DNA of 64,000 bases from Shewanella intestini. Its GTDB lineage: Bacteria > Pseudomonadota > Gammaproteobacteria > Enterobacterales > Shewanellaceae. The DNA lies in the NCBI RefSeq assembly GCF_018221465.1, contig NZ_JAAIKR010000001.1, positions 372,001 to 436,000 on the forward strand, in the 5' to 3' direction. Position numbers and translations under genes: made by a program. Shown here in pieces: positions 18,480-28,092 of this stretch (positions within the stretch are counted from its first letter, which is position 1; every line of letters starts with the position of its first letter). Under the pieces are notes generated by a model. That model saw only the letters and a program-made list of their open reading frames with translations, ran no database searches and was not told where the DNA came from.

Positions 18480-19637
18480 ATGAAACAAACGTTCCTTGTA
18501 CAACAGCTATTTGACGGTCAGTCGTATATCGACAATGCCGCCATTATGACTGAAAACGGTATCATTACTCAGATTGTCGCCAATGTGACTGAGGCTAGCA
18601 CGTTATCTTTAGCGCATGACTGCCAGCTAATTACTTTAAAGGGCATGATTGTGCCGGGGTTTATTGATATACAAGTTAATGGCGGCGGCGGTGCATTGTT
18701 TAATGCTCAACCGTCATTAGCGTGTATCAAAACGATTGCCAAAGCACATGCCGCTTTTGGTACAACGGCGTTTCTTCCTACCGTGATAACCGATGATATT
18801 ACGGTTATGCAACAAGCGGCCGATGCGGTCGCGCTAGCGATGAGCGAGAAAACGCCAGGAGTCTTAGGAATACATTTTGAAGGGCCGCACTTAAGCGTGC
18901 CTAAAAAAGGGGTGCACCCAGCGCATTATGTGCGTGAGGTTTCAGCCGCAGAGCTTGCTTTATTCACTCGCCAAGACTTAGGGCACAAAGTCGTGACCCT
19001 TGCGCCTGAAAATGTGGCGCCAGAGGTCATCACTCAACTGGTTAAAGCGGGAGTGAAGGTGTGTTTAGGCCATTCAAATGCAGATTATCAAACCGTTGTT
19101 AATGCCATCAATGCTGGAGCGGTGGGTTTTACCCATTTGTTTAATGCCATGTCAGCATTAAATTCGCGCGAGCCCGGTATGGTCGGGGCGGCACTTGAAG
19201 ACGATAACACGTGGTGTGGCTTGATTGTCGATGGACATCATGTTCATTACGCCGCGGCTAAAGTGGCTTTGCGCAGTAAACCGCAAGGCAAAATTATGTT
19301 GGTGACAGATGCAATGCCACCTGTTGGGCAGAGTAATGATGCCAGCTTTGAATTATTTGGCACCCAAGTCATTCGTCAAGGCGACAGGTTGAATACACCA
19401 ACAGGCGAACTGGCTGGCTGCGTACTTGATATGAATGGTGCGGTGAATAATAGCGTTAAATTACTGGGCGTGAGCCGCGATGAAGCATTGCGAATGGCGT
19501 CGCAATACCCGGCAGATTTTCTTGGTATTAGTCAAACTCACGGTGCGATTAAAGTAGGGCAGACAGCAAATATGGTGTTGCTTAACGAGCACAGCCAAGT
19601 TGTGAGCACTTATATTCATGGGCAAGTGTTGGTTTAA
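18480..19637 (+). CDS. nagA: N-acetylglucosamine-6-phosphate deacetylase
   Basis: The 385-residue amidohydrolase has FIDIQVNGGGG near residue 61, HFEGPHLS near 138 (metal-binding Glu), GHSNAD near 197 (His), HLFNAMS and the late VTDAM motif with the catalytic Asp. These match NagA, which removes acetate from GlcNAc-6-P. It follows nagB with about 150 bp, so it may have some independent expression, but no operator or terminator is visible in the gap. The enzymes NagK, NagA and NagB together complete the route from GlcNAc to fructose-6-P. Confidence 0.92.
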   Translation: MKQTFLVQQLFDGQSYIDNAAIMTENGIITQIVANVTEASTLSLAHDCQLITLKGMIVPGFIDIQVNGGGGALFNAQPSLACIKTIAKAHAAFGTTAFLPTVITDDITVMQQAADAVALAMSEKTPGVLGIHFEGPHLSVPKKGVHPAHYVREVSAAELALFTRQDLGHKVVTLAPENVAPEVITQLVKAGVKVCLGHSNADYQTVVNAINAGAVGFTHLFNAMSALNSREPGMVGAALEDDNTWCGLIVDGHHVHYAAAKVALRSKPQGKIMLVTDAMPPVGQSNDASFELFGTQVIRQGDRLNTPTGELAGCVLDMNGAVNNSVKLLGVSRDEALRMASQYPADFLGISQTHGAIKVGQTANMVLLNEHSQVVSTYIHGQVLV

Positions 19638-19853
19638 TCCATTTTTAGATTTGGCTCATTGAGCATATGAAATTGAGCCGTTAACTGTTGCTTGCTAAAT
19701 GATGACGACTAACAAGCATCAGTGAACAGCAATATTGGTGTTATTAAATATTTAGTAAGAAATTCAATCATATTGGCTGCGGCGAGCAACTTATCGGCAA
19801 GGGTGGATTAAGGTAATGTACCTAACAAGCAAGTACAGGAGCGACTAATCACC

Positions 19854-21035
19854 ATGGCGCTGTCAACTACATCATCAACGTCGCAGTCACAACAAAGTGA
19901 CAATAGCACGATGACATCAACCAAGCGGCAACGGTTGCAGTCGTTAGATGCGCTGCGCGGTTTCGATATGATGTGGATTTTAGGTGGCGAGAAATTGTTT
20001 GCAGCCTTGTTTGCGTTTACTGGTTGGGTAGGTTGGACATGGTTTGATCAACAGATGCACCATAGTCAGTGGCACGGTTTTACTTTTTATGACTTAATTT
20101 TCCCGCTGTTTATTTTCTTATCTGGGGTGGCGTTAGGTTTATCTGTCACTCGAGTAGATAAGTTGGCGTTTGAACAACGTAAAGCGCGCTATATTCACGC
20201 AGTAAAAAGATTGGGGCTATTAATTGCTGCTGGGATTATTTATAACCATGGTTGGGGTGCAGGGCTGCCAGCCGATGCCGAACAAGTGCGTTATGCCAGT
20301 GTTTTAGCTCGAATTGCTTTTGCTTGGTTTTTTGCCGCGATGTTAATTGGGCATACCAGTGTGTTCACCCAGATATTAACGGTAGTGACAATCATTGTTG
20401 GCTACGGGGCTTTGCATTTATTCGTTGTTGGTGGTCATGGTCAAGTAGCTGATTTTACTCTTGAAGGCAGCATTAATGCGATGGTTGATGCAGCTTTGTT
20501 ACCGGGCATGCATTATCAACAATTGCCAGTAGACCCTGAAGGGGTGTTATCAACGTTGCCTGCGATAGCCAATGCCATTATAGGCAGTTTTGTTGGCCGC
20601 TTTATTGTTAAACCACATTCAAAAGGTGAGTGGGCTAAAGTGACAATCTTAATTTGTTCGGGGGTGGCAGCGATTGCTTTAGGTCAATTCGTTTCAGCTT
20701 TAGTACCGATTAATAAAACCTTATGGACTAGCAGCTTTGTATTGGTCAGTTGTGGTTGGAGCGTTATCTTATTTGCGGTTTTTTATGGTGTGGTTGACGT
20801 TTTAAAATGGCGCAACTGGGCATTTATATTGACGGTCATTGGCACCAATGCCATTGCAATTTATTTGGCCAGCAGTTTAGTTAACTGGCATTATTTAGCG
20901 GCAAGTTTGGCGGGTGGTTTCATTGCAGCCTTACCCGAAACCGCACAACCATTGGCTGCAATGTTTGCCTTATTAACGGTGCAATGGCTGGTGTTGTATT
21001 GGCTATATAAACGACAAATTTTTATTAAAATCTAG
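19854..21035 (+). CDS. nagX: NagX, polytopic membrane protein of GlcNAc operon
   Basis: The 393-residue protein starts with a polar Ser/Thr/Gln-rich tail of about 25 residues, then LQSLDALRGFDMMWILGGEK, a motif of the HGSNAT/DUF5009-type membrane acyltransferase-like family. About ten hydrophobic segments follow, including FYDLIFPLFIFLSGVALGLS. In Shewanella and relatives this gene, called nagX, travels with nagA/nagB/nagP. Its exact job is unresolved: transport aid or transacetylation of imported amino sugars are the usual suggestions. The AGGAG site lies 12 bp before the ATG, a little far. Confidence 0.82.
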   Translation: MALSTTSSTSQSQQSDNSTMTSTKRQRLQSLDALRGFDMMWILGGEKLFAALFAFTGWVGWTWFDQQMHHSQWHGFTFYDLIFPLFIFLSGVALGLSVTRVDKLAFEQRKARYIHAVKRLGLLIAAGIIYNHGWGAGLPADAEQVRYASVLARIAFAWFFAAMLIGHTSVFTQILTVVTIIVGYGALHLFVVGGHGQVADFTLEGSINAMVDAALLPGMHYQQLPVDPEGVLSTLPAIANAIIGSFVGRFIVKPHSKGEWAKVTILICSGVAAIALGQFVSALVPINKTLWTSSFVLVSCGWSVILFAVFYGVVDVLKWRNWAFILTVIGTNAIAIYLASSLVNWHYLAASLAGGFIAALPETAQPLAAMFALLTVQWLVLYWLYKRQIFIKI

Positions 21036-21103
21036 CACATTAACAAGCGATTCTGTTTGGAGAGCCGCGAAGTTTAAACGTGATGTAAATCGATGTACCC
21101 TAA

Positions 21104-21119
21104 ATGACAGCGCTATCTT
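21104..21119. promoter_or_regulatory. imperfect NagR operator upstream of nagP
   Basis: ATGACAGCGCTATCTT has a perfect left arm and core but two changes in the right arm. It sits in the 170-bp nagX-nagP gap, about 87 bp before nagP, and suggests a weaker, separately regulated promoter. Confidence 0.65.
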
Positions 21120-21205
21120 AAAGTAAAAGCGGAGGTTGTAATTTTTACTTAATTGAAGTGGGTAGCGACTGTCGATAATAATGATAATGACAAGAGAGCG
21201 GGAAT

Positions 21206-22516
21206 ATGGAAATGACAGCAACATCTCAATCGAAACAAAGCAGCTTAGTGCCGATGGCCATTGTTGCGATACTGTTTTTTATTCTCGGCTTTGCCACGTG
21301 GTTAAATGGCTCATTAATGCCGTATTTAAAGCAGATTCTGCAACTTACTCCTTTTCAAGCGTCACTTATTTTATTCTCGTTTTATATTGCAGTGACCTTT
21401 ACCGCCCTGCCTTCGGCTTGGGTTATTCGTAAAGTCGGTTACAAAAATGGCATGGCGCTGGGTATGGGGGTGATGATGCTGGCTGGGTTGCTATTTATCC
21501 CCGCGGCACAAACCCAAACCTTTGCGTTGTTTTTGTTTGCGCAGTTAGTGATGGGAACAGGACAAACCTTATTACAAACTGCAGTAAATCCATATGTGGT
21601 GCGTATTGGCCCTGAAGAATCTGCTGCAGCACGTGTCAGTGTCATGGGCATTTTAAACAAAGGTGCAGGTGTGATTGCGCCTTTGGTTTTTTCGGCATTA
21701 ATTCTTGATAGCTTTAGAGACCGCGTTGGCATGACACTCACGCAAGAGCACATTACTGAAATGGCGAACAGCTTAATTTTACCGTACTTAGGTATGTCTA
21801 TCTTTATCGGAATTTTGGCTATTGCAGTGAAAAAATCGCCACTACCAGAGTTAGAACAAGATGAACCACAAGAGCAGTCATCAGGACAAATGAAAGCGGC
21901 ATTAGCGCACCCAAGTTTAGCTTTAGGTGTCGTGGCATTATTTGTCTATGTTGCTGTTGAAGTGATTGCGGGTGACACCATTGGCACATTTGCATTGTCG
22001 CTTGGTGTTGAAAGTTATGGGGTGATGACCTCGTATACCATGATGTTTATGGTGTTCGGTTATACCTTAGGGATTATTTGTATTCCTCGGTTTATCTCTC
22101 AGCCAAAAGCATTAATGCTTAGCGCGATTCTTGGCATTGTTTTAACCTTAGCGATTGTGATGGGTGATAACGAGTCATATCAGATTGCCAATATGCTGAT
22201 TGTGCCATTTGGCGGTACTCAGCTTCCTGATACGTTAATTTTAATTGCAGTACTTGGTTTAGCGAATGCCATTGTATGGCCGGCGGTTTGGCCATTAGCG
22301 TTATCAGGTTTAGGTGCGTTAACCAGTACGGGCTCGGCGTTACTTATTATGGGCATTGCTGGTGGGGCGTTTGGGCCGTTGTTTTGGGGAATGGCAAGTC
22401 ATGTGCCGTCATTAGGTATGCAAGGCGGTTATATTGTGATGTTACCTTGTTATATGTTCATTTTGTTCTATGCGATTAAAGGTTACAAAATGACCTCGTG
22501 GTTACAAAAAACATAA
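21206..22516 (+). CDS. nagP: GlcNAc inner-membrane permease NagP (MFS)
   Basis: The 436-residue major facilitator protein has about 12 hydrophobic helices. The N-terminal FILGFATWLNGSLMPYLK and the AVNPYVVRIGPEESAAARVS segment fit the FucP/GlcNAc-type sugar:proton symporter subfamily. In Shewanella the GlcNAc permease NagP occupies this exact place in the nag cluster. It would bring free GlcNAc to the cytoplasm for NagK. The start ATG at 21206 is followed two codons later by another ATG, both usable with the GGGAA site. A weakened NagR operator precedes it. Confidence 0.88.
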   Translation: MEMTATSQSKQSSLVPMAIVAILFFILGFATWLNGSLMPYLKQILQLTPFQASLILFSFYIAVTFTALPSAWVIRKVGYKNGMALGMGVMMLAGLLFIPAAQTQTFALFLFAQLVMGTGQTLLQTAVNPYVVRIGPEESAAARVSVMGILNKGAGVIAPLVFSALILDSFRDRVGMTLTQEHITEMANSLILPYLGMSIFIGILAIAVKKSPLPELEQDEPQEQSSGQMKAALAHPSLALGVVALFVYVAVEVIAGDTIGTFALSLGVESYGVMTSYTMMFMVFGYTLGIICIPRFISQPKALMLSAILGIVLTLAIVMGDNESYQIANMLIVPFGGTQLPDTLILIAVLGLANAIVWPAVWPLALSGLGALTSTGSALLIMGIAGGAFGPLFWGMASHVPSLGMQGGYIVMLPCYMFILFYAIKGYKMTSWLQKT

Positions 22517-22578
22517 CCAACGTTTGCTGGCAAGATAACGTTATTGATTAAAAAATACTTAATTAGCTTTGAGTATCC

Positions 22579-22612
22579 AAAAAAAAGAGAGCCTTTATGG
22601 CTCTCTTTTTTT
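22579..22612. terminator. bidirectional intrinsic terminator after nagP
   Basis: AAAAAAGAGAGCC, loop TTTAT, GGCTCTCTTTTTTT. The A-run and T-run make it functional on both strands, serving nagP and the minus-strand small ORF at 22668-22745. Confidence 0.88.
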
Positions 22613-22667
22613 GTTTTTAAGCAAGGTTGTCAAGGTGTTCATTGGCGACCTGTAGCACGTTCTTTGC

Positions 22668-22745
22668 TTACAAAGTGCCTGCTTTGTACATTTCAGCAAA
22701 AGAGCGTTTGTACAATTTTGCTAAATGATTGAAAAAGTTTGTCAT
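22668..22745 (-). CDS. candidate 25-residue small protein
   Basis: A reading frame of 25 codons plus TAA starts MTNFFNHLAKLY and ends AEMYKAGTL. It has a strong GGAGAG ribosome site 5 bp before the ATG, and a bidirectional terminator lies 55 bp beyond its stop. The peptide is rich in aromatic and basic residues spaced to form an amphipathic helix. I do not recognise it. The pairing of ribosome site, short frame and terminator argues for a real transcript, but coding is unproven. Confidence 0.5.
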   Translation of the reverse strand: MTNFFNHLAKLYKRSFAEMYKAGTL

Positions 22746-23570
22746 GGTTTCTCTCCAGATGCGTTAGATATGCTGGCTTCATTAAGCAAACGATTCCCTG
22801 GTAGATCTTACAATTCGTTTTCTTAACTTGTTGCTATTGTACGAAAGGTAATGACGGTTAACAAACGAGAAGATTTGCTATATTGCCATTAGTTAAACTA
22901 ATCCAAATATTTGAATATTAATTAATTTGAAATCATCCTTTTATTTAAGTATCTGTTTTTAATGATTTATTGTTATTGGTTGTTGTGTTTTTTTGATTAT
23001 TATCATTATTTGATTTTATGTTATTTTTTGTTAATTTTTTAAAACAGCTTACTTTAGCTGATTGCGGTATTAGATTGATGAAAAAATGAATATGTTGTTA
23101 TTATGCTAAAAAATTCCTAGCACCATTTTCTTGTTAAGTCAATATGCCGGTAGTTGTAGTTTGCGCCCTCGCTCAAAACCCATTTAAAGCTGGTTATTTG
23201 ATTGATTTGAATCAAATTGCAATGGTATAAAATGAGGGCTTAATATATCACTGTGTTTAATTAACTGATTGAAATTAAAGTTAAAAATACATCGATATAA
23301 CAAGTTGTTCGTTTTTTCAGCTATTTATCGTCAAGATACTGTCTTGCCGTAAGATAAAAGCGCTGATTGGGTATTATATAAAAAACACGAGTGGAAGAAG
23401 TTGAGCTTAGAAACGGAAATTTAACAATTTTAACGCAAGTTAAGATAAGTCGTTTTGAGTTGTTGTTAGCACAACATAATGGGCAACACCGTTTTAAAGT
23501 ATCTAATTTGGGATGACTCAAATTAGAACATCGTCATTGAATTTGGCCGTACTGAAGTAAGGAGTCGCCA
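22746..23570. other. long AT-rich region upstream of cydABX
   Basis: About 825 bp without a supported protein gene. It should carry the promoter of the minus-strand small ORF at its left end and the cyd promoter at its right, including the FNR box at 23202-23215. The A+T content is very high between 22900 and 23060. A cydA leader of roughly 300 bp is implied if transcription starts near the FNR box. Confidence 0.55.
23202..23215. promoter_or_regulatory. FNR/EtrA-type binding site upstream of cydA
   Basis: TTGATTTGAATCAA matches the FNR consensus TTGAT-N4-ATCAA at every defined base. A+T-rich candidate -10 boxes (TATAAA at 23226, TAATAT at 23241) follow. Cytochrome bd operons are commonly under FNR/ArcA/CRP control. 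Confidence 0.8.
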
Positions 23571-25127
23571 ATGATTATTGAAGAGGTCGTAGAGCTATCG
23601 CGTTTGCAATTTGCGCTGACAGCCATGTATCACTTTATTTTTGTTCCATTGACATTGGGTTTAGCCTTTATTTTGGCAATCATGGAATCACTTTATGTGA
23701 TGACTGATAACAAAATATACAAGGATATGACCAAGTACTGGGGAAAACTATTCGGGATTAACTTTGCACTGGGTGTCACTACCGGTCTTGCTATGGAGTT
23801 CCAGTTTGGAACCAACTGGGCATATTTTTCTCACTACGTCGGCGATATCTTTGGTGCGCCGCTTGCCATTGAAGGTTTAATGGCCTTCTTCTTAGAGTCT
23901 ACCCTTGTCGGTATGTTCTTCTTTGGCTGGGATAGATTTAGCAAACGCCAACATTTAGCCATTACTTGGTTAGTGGCAATTGCGTCAAATATGTCCGCGT
24001 TATGGATTTTGATTGCAAATGGTTGGATGCAAAACCCTGTAGGTTCGGTATTTAATTACGAAACCATGCGCATGGAAATGACCAGTTTTGCTGAAGTGGT
24101 CTTTAACCCAGTTGCACAGGTTAAGTTCGTTCATACTGTGGCTTCAGGTTATGTTGCTGGCGCAATGTTTGTCTTGGCGATCAGTTCATACTTTATCTTA
24201 AAAGGTCGTGATCTACCTTTCGCTCGTCGCTCATTTGCGATTGCGGCAAGTTTCGGTATGGCCGCTATCTTATCTGTTATCGTGCTTGGTGATGAATCTG
24301 GTTATAAAGTTGGTGCGGTACAAAAAGTTAAATTAGCTGCAATTGAAGCTGAGTGGCACACTGAGCCTGCTCCTGCTGCATTTACTGCCGTTGGTTTCCC
24401 TAATCAAGAAAAAATGGAAACTGATTTAGCGATTAAAATCCCTTACGCAATGGGTATTATTGCCACGCGTTCACTTGATGAAGAAGTGACCGGTATTGTT
24501 GACTTGGTTGACCAACACGAAATTCGTATTCGTAACGGGATGATTGCTTACTCAATGCTTGAACAGCTTAAGGCGGGTAATGAGTCACCACAGCTGCGTA
24601 AAGATTTTGACCAAGTAAAAAATGACTTAGGTTACGGCTTATTACTTAAGCGTTATACCGACAACGTTGTTGATGCCACTGAGGAACAAATTAAAGCTGC
24701 GGCTCTTGATTCGATTCCTAATGTTGCCCCTATGTTCTGGAGTTTCCGAATTATGGTGGGTGCGGGTGTGATTATGTTGCTCGTGTTTGCTGCTGCATTC
24801 TGGCAAAGCACACGTCATCGTATTGCAGAGAAAAAGTGGGTACTAAAAGCTGCGCTGTATTCATTACCGCTTCCTTGGATTGCGATTGAGTGTGGTTGGT
24901 TTGTTGCTGAGTATGGTCGTCAACCGTGGACGATTTCTGAGGTACTACCTACCTTTATGTCGGCGTCATCGCTGTCGGTATCAGACCTTTGGTTCAGTAT
25001 CATCTCTATTACCGTGTTCTACTCAATTCTATTGGTTATTGAAATGTTCTTGATGTTCAAGTTTGCACGTTTAGGCCCTAGCTGCTTAAAAACGGGACGT
25101 TATCATTTTGAAAACCAAGATGCATAA
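23571..25127 (+). CDS. cydA: cytochrome bd ubiquinol oxidase subunit I
   Basis: The 518-residue inner-membrane protein carries the heme b595/d region: [12 protein letters not shown] with His-21 (equivalent to E. coli His-19), [15 protein letters not shown], and a long Q-loop after [10 protein letters not shown] as in the E. coli-type enzyme. It reduces oxygen to water with electrons from ubiquinol at high oxygen affinity. A strong AAGGAG ribosome site precedes the ATG. cydB follows after 15 bp and cydX after that. An FNR box about 360 bp upstream fits microaerobic regulation. Confidence 0.96.
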   Translation: MIIEEVVELSRLQFALTAMYHFIFVPLTLGLAFILAIMESLYVMTDNKIYKDMTKYWGKLFGINFALGVTTGLAMEFQFGTNWAYFSHYVGDIFGAPLAIEGLMAFFLESTLVGMFFFGWDRFSKRQHLAITWLVAIASNMSALWILIANGWMQNPVGSVFNYETMRMEMTSFAEVVFNPVAQVKFVHTVASGYVAGAMFVLAISSYFILKGRDLPFARRSFAIAASFGMAAILSVIVLGDESGYKVGAVQKVKLAAIEAEWHTEPAPAAFTAVGFPNQEKMETDLAIKIPYAMGIIATRSLDEEVTGIVDLVDQHEIRIRNGMIAYSMLEQLKAGNESPQLRKDFDQVKNDLGYGLLLKRYTDNVVDATEEQIKAAALDSIPNVAPMFWSFRIMVGAGVIMLLVFAAAFWQSTRHRIAEKKWVLKAALYSLPLPWIAIECGWFVAEYGRQPWTISEVLPTFMSASSLSVSDLWFSIISITVFYSILLVIEMFLMFKFARLGPSCLKTGRYHFENQDA

Positions 25128-25142
25128 TCAGAGGGACTAACT

Positions 25143-26282
25143 ATGTTTGATTATGAAGTATTAAGATTTATCTGGTGGGCGCTGATCGGAGTGTTATTTA
25201 TCGGTTTTGCGGTTACTGACGGGTTTGATATGGGGGTTGGTGCGTTATTACCTATTGTAGGTAAAGACGACACTGAGCGCCGTATTATGATTAACTCAAT
25301 TGCGCCGCATTGGGATGGTAACCAGGTTTGGCTTATCACTGCGGGTGGCGCGTTATTTGCTGCATGGCCTATGGTATATGCTGTTTCATTCTCGGGCTTT
25401 TATGTCGCGATGATGTTAGTGCTATTTGCCTTGTTCTTGCGTCCAGTAGGTTTTGATTATCGTTCGAAAATTGAAGATCCGAAATGGCGCAAGTCTTGGG
25501 ATTGGGCACTCTTCCTTGGTGGCTTTGTGCCGCCACTGATTATTGGTGTTGCGTTTGGTAACTTATTACAAGGTGTCCCCTTTACCTTTGACGAGTATTT
25601 ACGTGCAACTTATCACGGCGGTCTATTTGGGTTATTAAATCCGTTTGGATTGTTATGTGGCTTAGTCAGTGTGGCAATGATCATGATGCAAGGTGCTTCA
25701 TGGTTACAAATGAAGACGGAAGGCGAATTAAGAGTACGCAGTGCAAAAGCTGCGCAAGTGTGCGGCGCGGCATTAGCCGTATTGTTTGTTGCAGCAGGTG
25801 TTTGGTTAGCAAATGGTATTGACGGTTATGTGATTACTTCTGCACTTGATACTAGTGGCCCTTCTAACCCTGCGGTTAAAACCGTGGCAATTGAAGCTGG
25901 CGCTTGGTTAGCAAACTATGACAAGTATCCACTCACTATGCTGTTCCCTATCATTGGTATTATCATGCCATTATTAGTGGTATTGGCTAGTCGTTTAAAT
26001 CGCAGTGGGTTTGCTTTCTTCTTTAGTTCAATCGCCGTAGCGTGTGTGATTTTAACTTGTGGTGCAGCAATGTTCCCATTTGTGATGCCATCATCACTTG
26101 ACCCGAACATCAGCTTAACGATGTGGGATGCGACAGCGAGTCAAATGACCTTGCAAGTGATGACGGTTGCAGCCATTATTTTTGTTCCGCTAGTGTTAAG
26201 TTATACCGTGTGGACATACTTGAAAATGTTCGGTCGTTTAAGCCGTGAGTTCATTGAAAAGAACAAAACGTCTCTCTATTAA
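25143..26282 (+). CDS. cydB: cytochrome bd ubiquinol oxidase subunit II
   Basis: The 379-residue polytopic protein shows the CydB signature: GFAVTDGFDMGVGALLP near the N terminus and HWDGNQVWLITAGGALFAAWP near residue 60. It forms the heterodimer with CydA and is required for heme d assembly in E. coli. Its stop is followed 14 bp later by the cydX ATG, with an AAGGAG site in between, so cydABX is one transcription unit. Confidence 0.96.
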   Translation: MFDYEVLRFIWWALIGVLFIGFAVTDGFDMGVGALLPIVGKDDTERRIMINSIAPHWDGNQVWLITAGGALFAAWPMVYAVSFSGFYVAMMLVLFALFLRPVGFDYRSKIEDPKWRKSWDWALFLGGFVPPLIIGVAFGNLLQGVPFTFDEYLRATYHGGLFGLLNPFGLLCGLVSVAMIMMQGASWLQMKTEGELRVRSAKAAQVCGAALAVLFVAAGVWLANGIDGYVITSALDTSGPSNPAVKTVAIEAGAWLANYDKYPLTMLFPIIGIIMPLLVVLASRLNRSGFAFFFSSIAVACVILTCGAAMFPFVMPSSLDPNISLTMWDATASQMTLQVMTVAAIIFVPLVLSYTVWTYLKMFGRLSREFIEKNKTSLY

Positions 26283-26296
26283 TCAAGGAGCAAACT

Positions 26297-26410
26297 ATGT
26301 GGTATTTTTCTTGGATATTAGGTGTGCTTCTTGCTTGTTCATTCGGCATTATTAATGCTTTGTGGCTTGAACACACTGAGAACATGGATCGTACAAAAGA
26401 CGAAGATTAA
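26297..26410 (+). CDS. cydX: cytochrome bd small subunit CydX
   Basis: A 37-residue protein starts MWYFSWILGVLLACSFGII and ends in an acidic tail (DRTKDED). The W-Y-F-S-W-I-L-G start and single membrane helix match CydX, the small subunit that stabilises the heme centres of CydAB. It has an AAGGAG site 6 bp before the ATG and sits directly after cydB. The helix spans about residues 4-22, followed by the NALWLEHTENMD segment. Confidence 0.93.
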   Translation: MWYFSWILGVLLACSFGIINALWLEHTENMDRTKDED

Positions 26411-26440
26411 TATTTGTCTTGAACCATGACCTTGTTAACA

Positions 26441-26478
26441 ATCCCCTCAACACTGTTAGGTGCTGAGGGGATTTTTTA
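26441..26478 (+). terminator. intrinsic terminator after cydABX
   Basis: ATCCCCTCA and TGAGGGGAT arms with a loop of about 14 bases, then ATTTTTTATT. It closes the cydABX operon. Confidence 0.85.
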
Positions 26479-26514
26479 TTACACTGCCAGTACGTTTTGT
26501 AAAAGGTGTTTTTA

Positions 26515-27411
26515 ATGAGCAGACAATCTGGTTGTGACATTGGCCTAGTTCATTTATATGTACATTTAGTCAATGCCGGTAGCTTTACGCAAGTGGCCAA
26601 TGAATTGAGTATTCCTGTTGCGACCGTTAGCCGTAAAATTGCCAAGCTAGAAGCGCAGCTCGATACGCAGTTAATTATGCGCAGTACTCGACGGATTCGA
26701 TTAACCGAAGAGGGCGGAGCACTGTTTGAACGCTACCAAAGTGTGATTTCACAGCTAGATTCGTTGAGCCATCCCTCGCGGCGTAAGCCTGAAGGCACAT
26801 TGCGTTTAGCCACACCGGTTTCAATCACTTCGATGGTATTGATGGAAGTGTTGACTGAGTTTTCAATTGCCTATCCTGACATTCAATTACACATTAGCCA
26901 GAATAATCAAACCATTGATTTAATTGATGGTGGGGTTGATATTGCTATTGTTGGTGGCGCGCAATTGGACTCGTCTTGGGTGTCTAAATTGTTTGGGGTG
27001 TTGCAATATGGGCTTTATGCCAGCCCTGAATATTTAGATAGCGCAGCGACCATTGAGCATCCAAGCCAATTAGTTGAGCATAATCTTGTAAAAGTGTGGC
27101 CGTTATACAATTGGACTCTCACCCATAAAGTACACGGAGAGTTTTATTATGAAGGCCCTGCTAAATTGACCTTAAGCGATATTCATGGCGCGGTGAATGC
27201 GACGAAAGTGGGCGCAGGCATTATGTATGGGCCAGGGCGGTTTGTGGAAAATGAACTGGCTAAAGGTGAATTAATTCAAGTGTTACCGCATTGGCGTGGT
27301 GAGCGTAGAAGAATATCTCTGCTTTATCATCAACGCAGTCATCAACCATTAAAAGTGCAGTTATTTTTAGATTTTGTGTTATCGAAAGCGCCGCAAATTT
27401 TCGGGCGTTAA
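26515..27411 (+). CDS. LysR-family transcriptional regulator
   Basis: The 298-residue protein has an N-terminal winged helix (NAGSFTQVANELSIPVATVSR, KLEAQLDTQLIMRSTRRIRLT) and a C-terminal periplasmic-binding-like effector domain (LRLATPVSITSMVLMEVL onward). The pattern fits the large DhaA/CrgA-like LTTR group. An in-frame GTG at 26506 is possible, but the AAAAGG site fits the ATG at 26515 with 8-bp spacing. It is convergent with lldG across a shared terminator, so control of lactate genes is possible, but LysR regulators usually sit divergently to targets; the role is open. Confidence 0.82.
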   Translation: MSRQSGCDIGLVHLYVHLVNAGSFTQVANELSIPVATVSRKIAKLEAQLDTQLIMRSTRRIRLTEEGGALFERYQSVISQLDSLSHPSRRKPEGTLRLATPVSITSMVLMEVLTEFSIAYPDIQLHISQNNQTIDLIDGGVDIAIVGGAQLDSSWVSKLFGVLQYGLYASPEYLDSAATIEHPSQLVEHNLVKVWPLYNWTLTHKVHGEFYYEGPAKLTLSDIHGAVNATKVGAGIMYGPGRFVENELAKGELIQVLPHWRGERRRISLLYHQRSHQPLKVQLFLDFVLSKAPQIFGR

Positions 27412-27448
27412 GCTGCATTGTTAACTTGTTTTGCTGTGATAAGCCATT

Positions 27449-27480
27449 AAAAAAGCCATTCAAACGAATGGCTTTTTTAA
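27449..27480. terminator. bidirectional intrinsic terminator
   Basis: AAAAAAGCCATTC, loop AAAC, GAATGGCTTTTTT between the convergent LysR gene and lldG. Confidence 0.88.
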
Positions 27481-27512
27481 TTTTAGGCAGCAAAACGGCT
27501 TAGCGTGCGTGC

Positions 27513-28091
27513 TTAATCAATAAGGTACACTCGTAAGCTGCAAGCGCCATGTGCGCCAACTACGAGGGCTTGCTCAATATCGGCGGTTTTAGATGGGCCT
27601 GAAATAAACGTGCCAAACTGGGTTTGACTAAAATCAAGTTGTTTCATGGCTTGGTGCATATTGGCGACGATTTTTTCACGGGACAAAGTGATGATGAGAT
27701 TTTCACAAATAAACGCCGTCACACGATGAGCTTGTGGAAGCTCAACCCAAATCGCCCCATTTTCCGCTACCCCAAGTTTACCTGGTAGCACACTGTAGTC
27801 GATATCTTGCATTTGATGTGGCAGTTCAGGGTTTTCTCGGTTCCCTTGAACCCCATCTACAAATGACATGACTTGGTTTTTTTGCGCCAATAACTCAGCG
27901 ACATGTTGATTTAAGGCATTAAGGCCATCTTCTTTAATCAAGGTTGCTGTTACGGTGGCAAGGCTTTGTTCAAAGCGTGGGATTAATGGTTCATTAATGA
28001 CGGGGATATTAATCTCAGGCATGGCTTTTACTTTTGCCGCACTGTTTTGAAGCGCAGATAAAATGGCGTCTTTACTGGTCATGTTAGTCAT
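27513..28091 (-). CDS. lldG: L-lactate dehydrogenase complex subunit LldG (LutC-like)
   Basis: The 192-residue LUD-domain protein matches LutC/YkgG: the central NGAIWVELPQAHRVTAFICENLIIT and the late GTFISGPSKTADIEQALVVGAHG. It is the third subunit of the three-part L-lactate oxidase known as LldEFG in Shewanella and LutABC in Bacillus. It starts 1 bp after lldF ends, so coupling is likely. The operon runs lldE, lldF, lldG on the minus strand and ends at a shared terminator. Confidence 0.9.
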   Translation of the reverse strand: MTNMTSKDAILSALQNSAAKVKAMPEINIPVINEPLIPRFEQSLATVTATLIKEDGLNALNQHVAELLAQKNQVMSFVDGVQGNRENPELPHQMQDIDYSVLPGKLGVAENGAIWVELPQAHRVTAFICENLIITLSREKIVANMHQAMKQLDFSQTQFGTFISGPSKTADIEQALVVGAHGACSLRVYLID

Positions 28092-28092
28092 C

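Noticed and set aside
23321-23521. 66-residue minus-strand reading frame upstream of cydA
   Set aside because: It has no ribosome site, is cysteine/serine-rich with no family pattern, and lies within the cydA leader.
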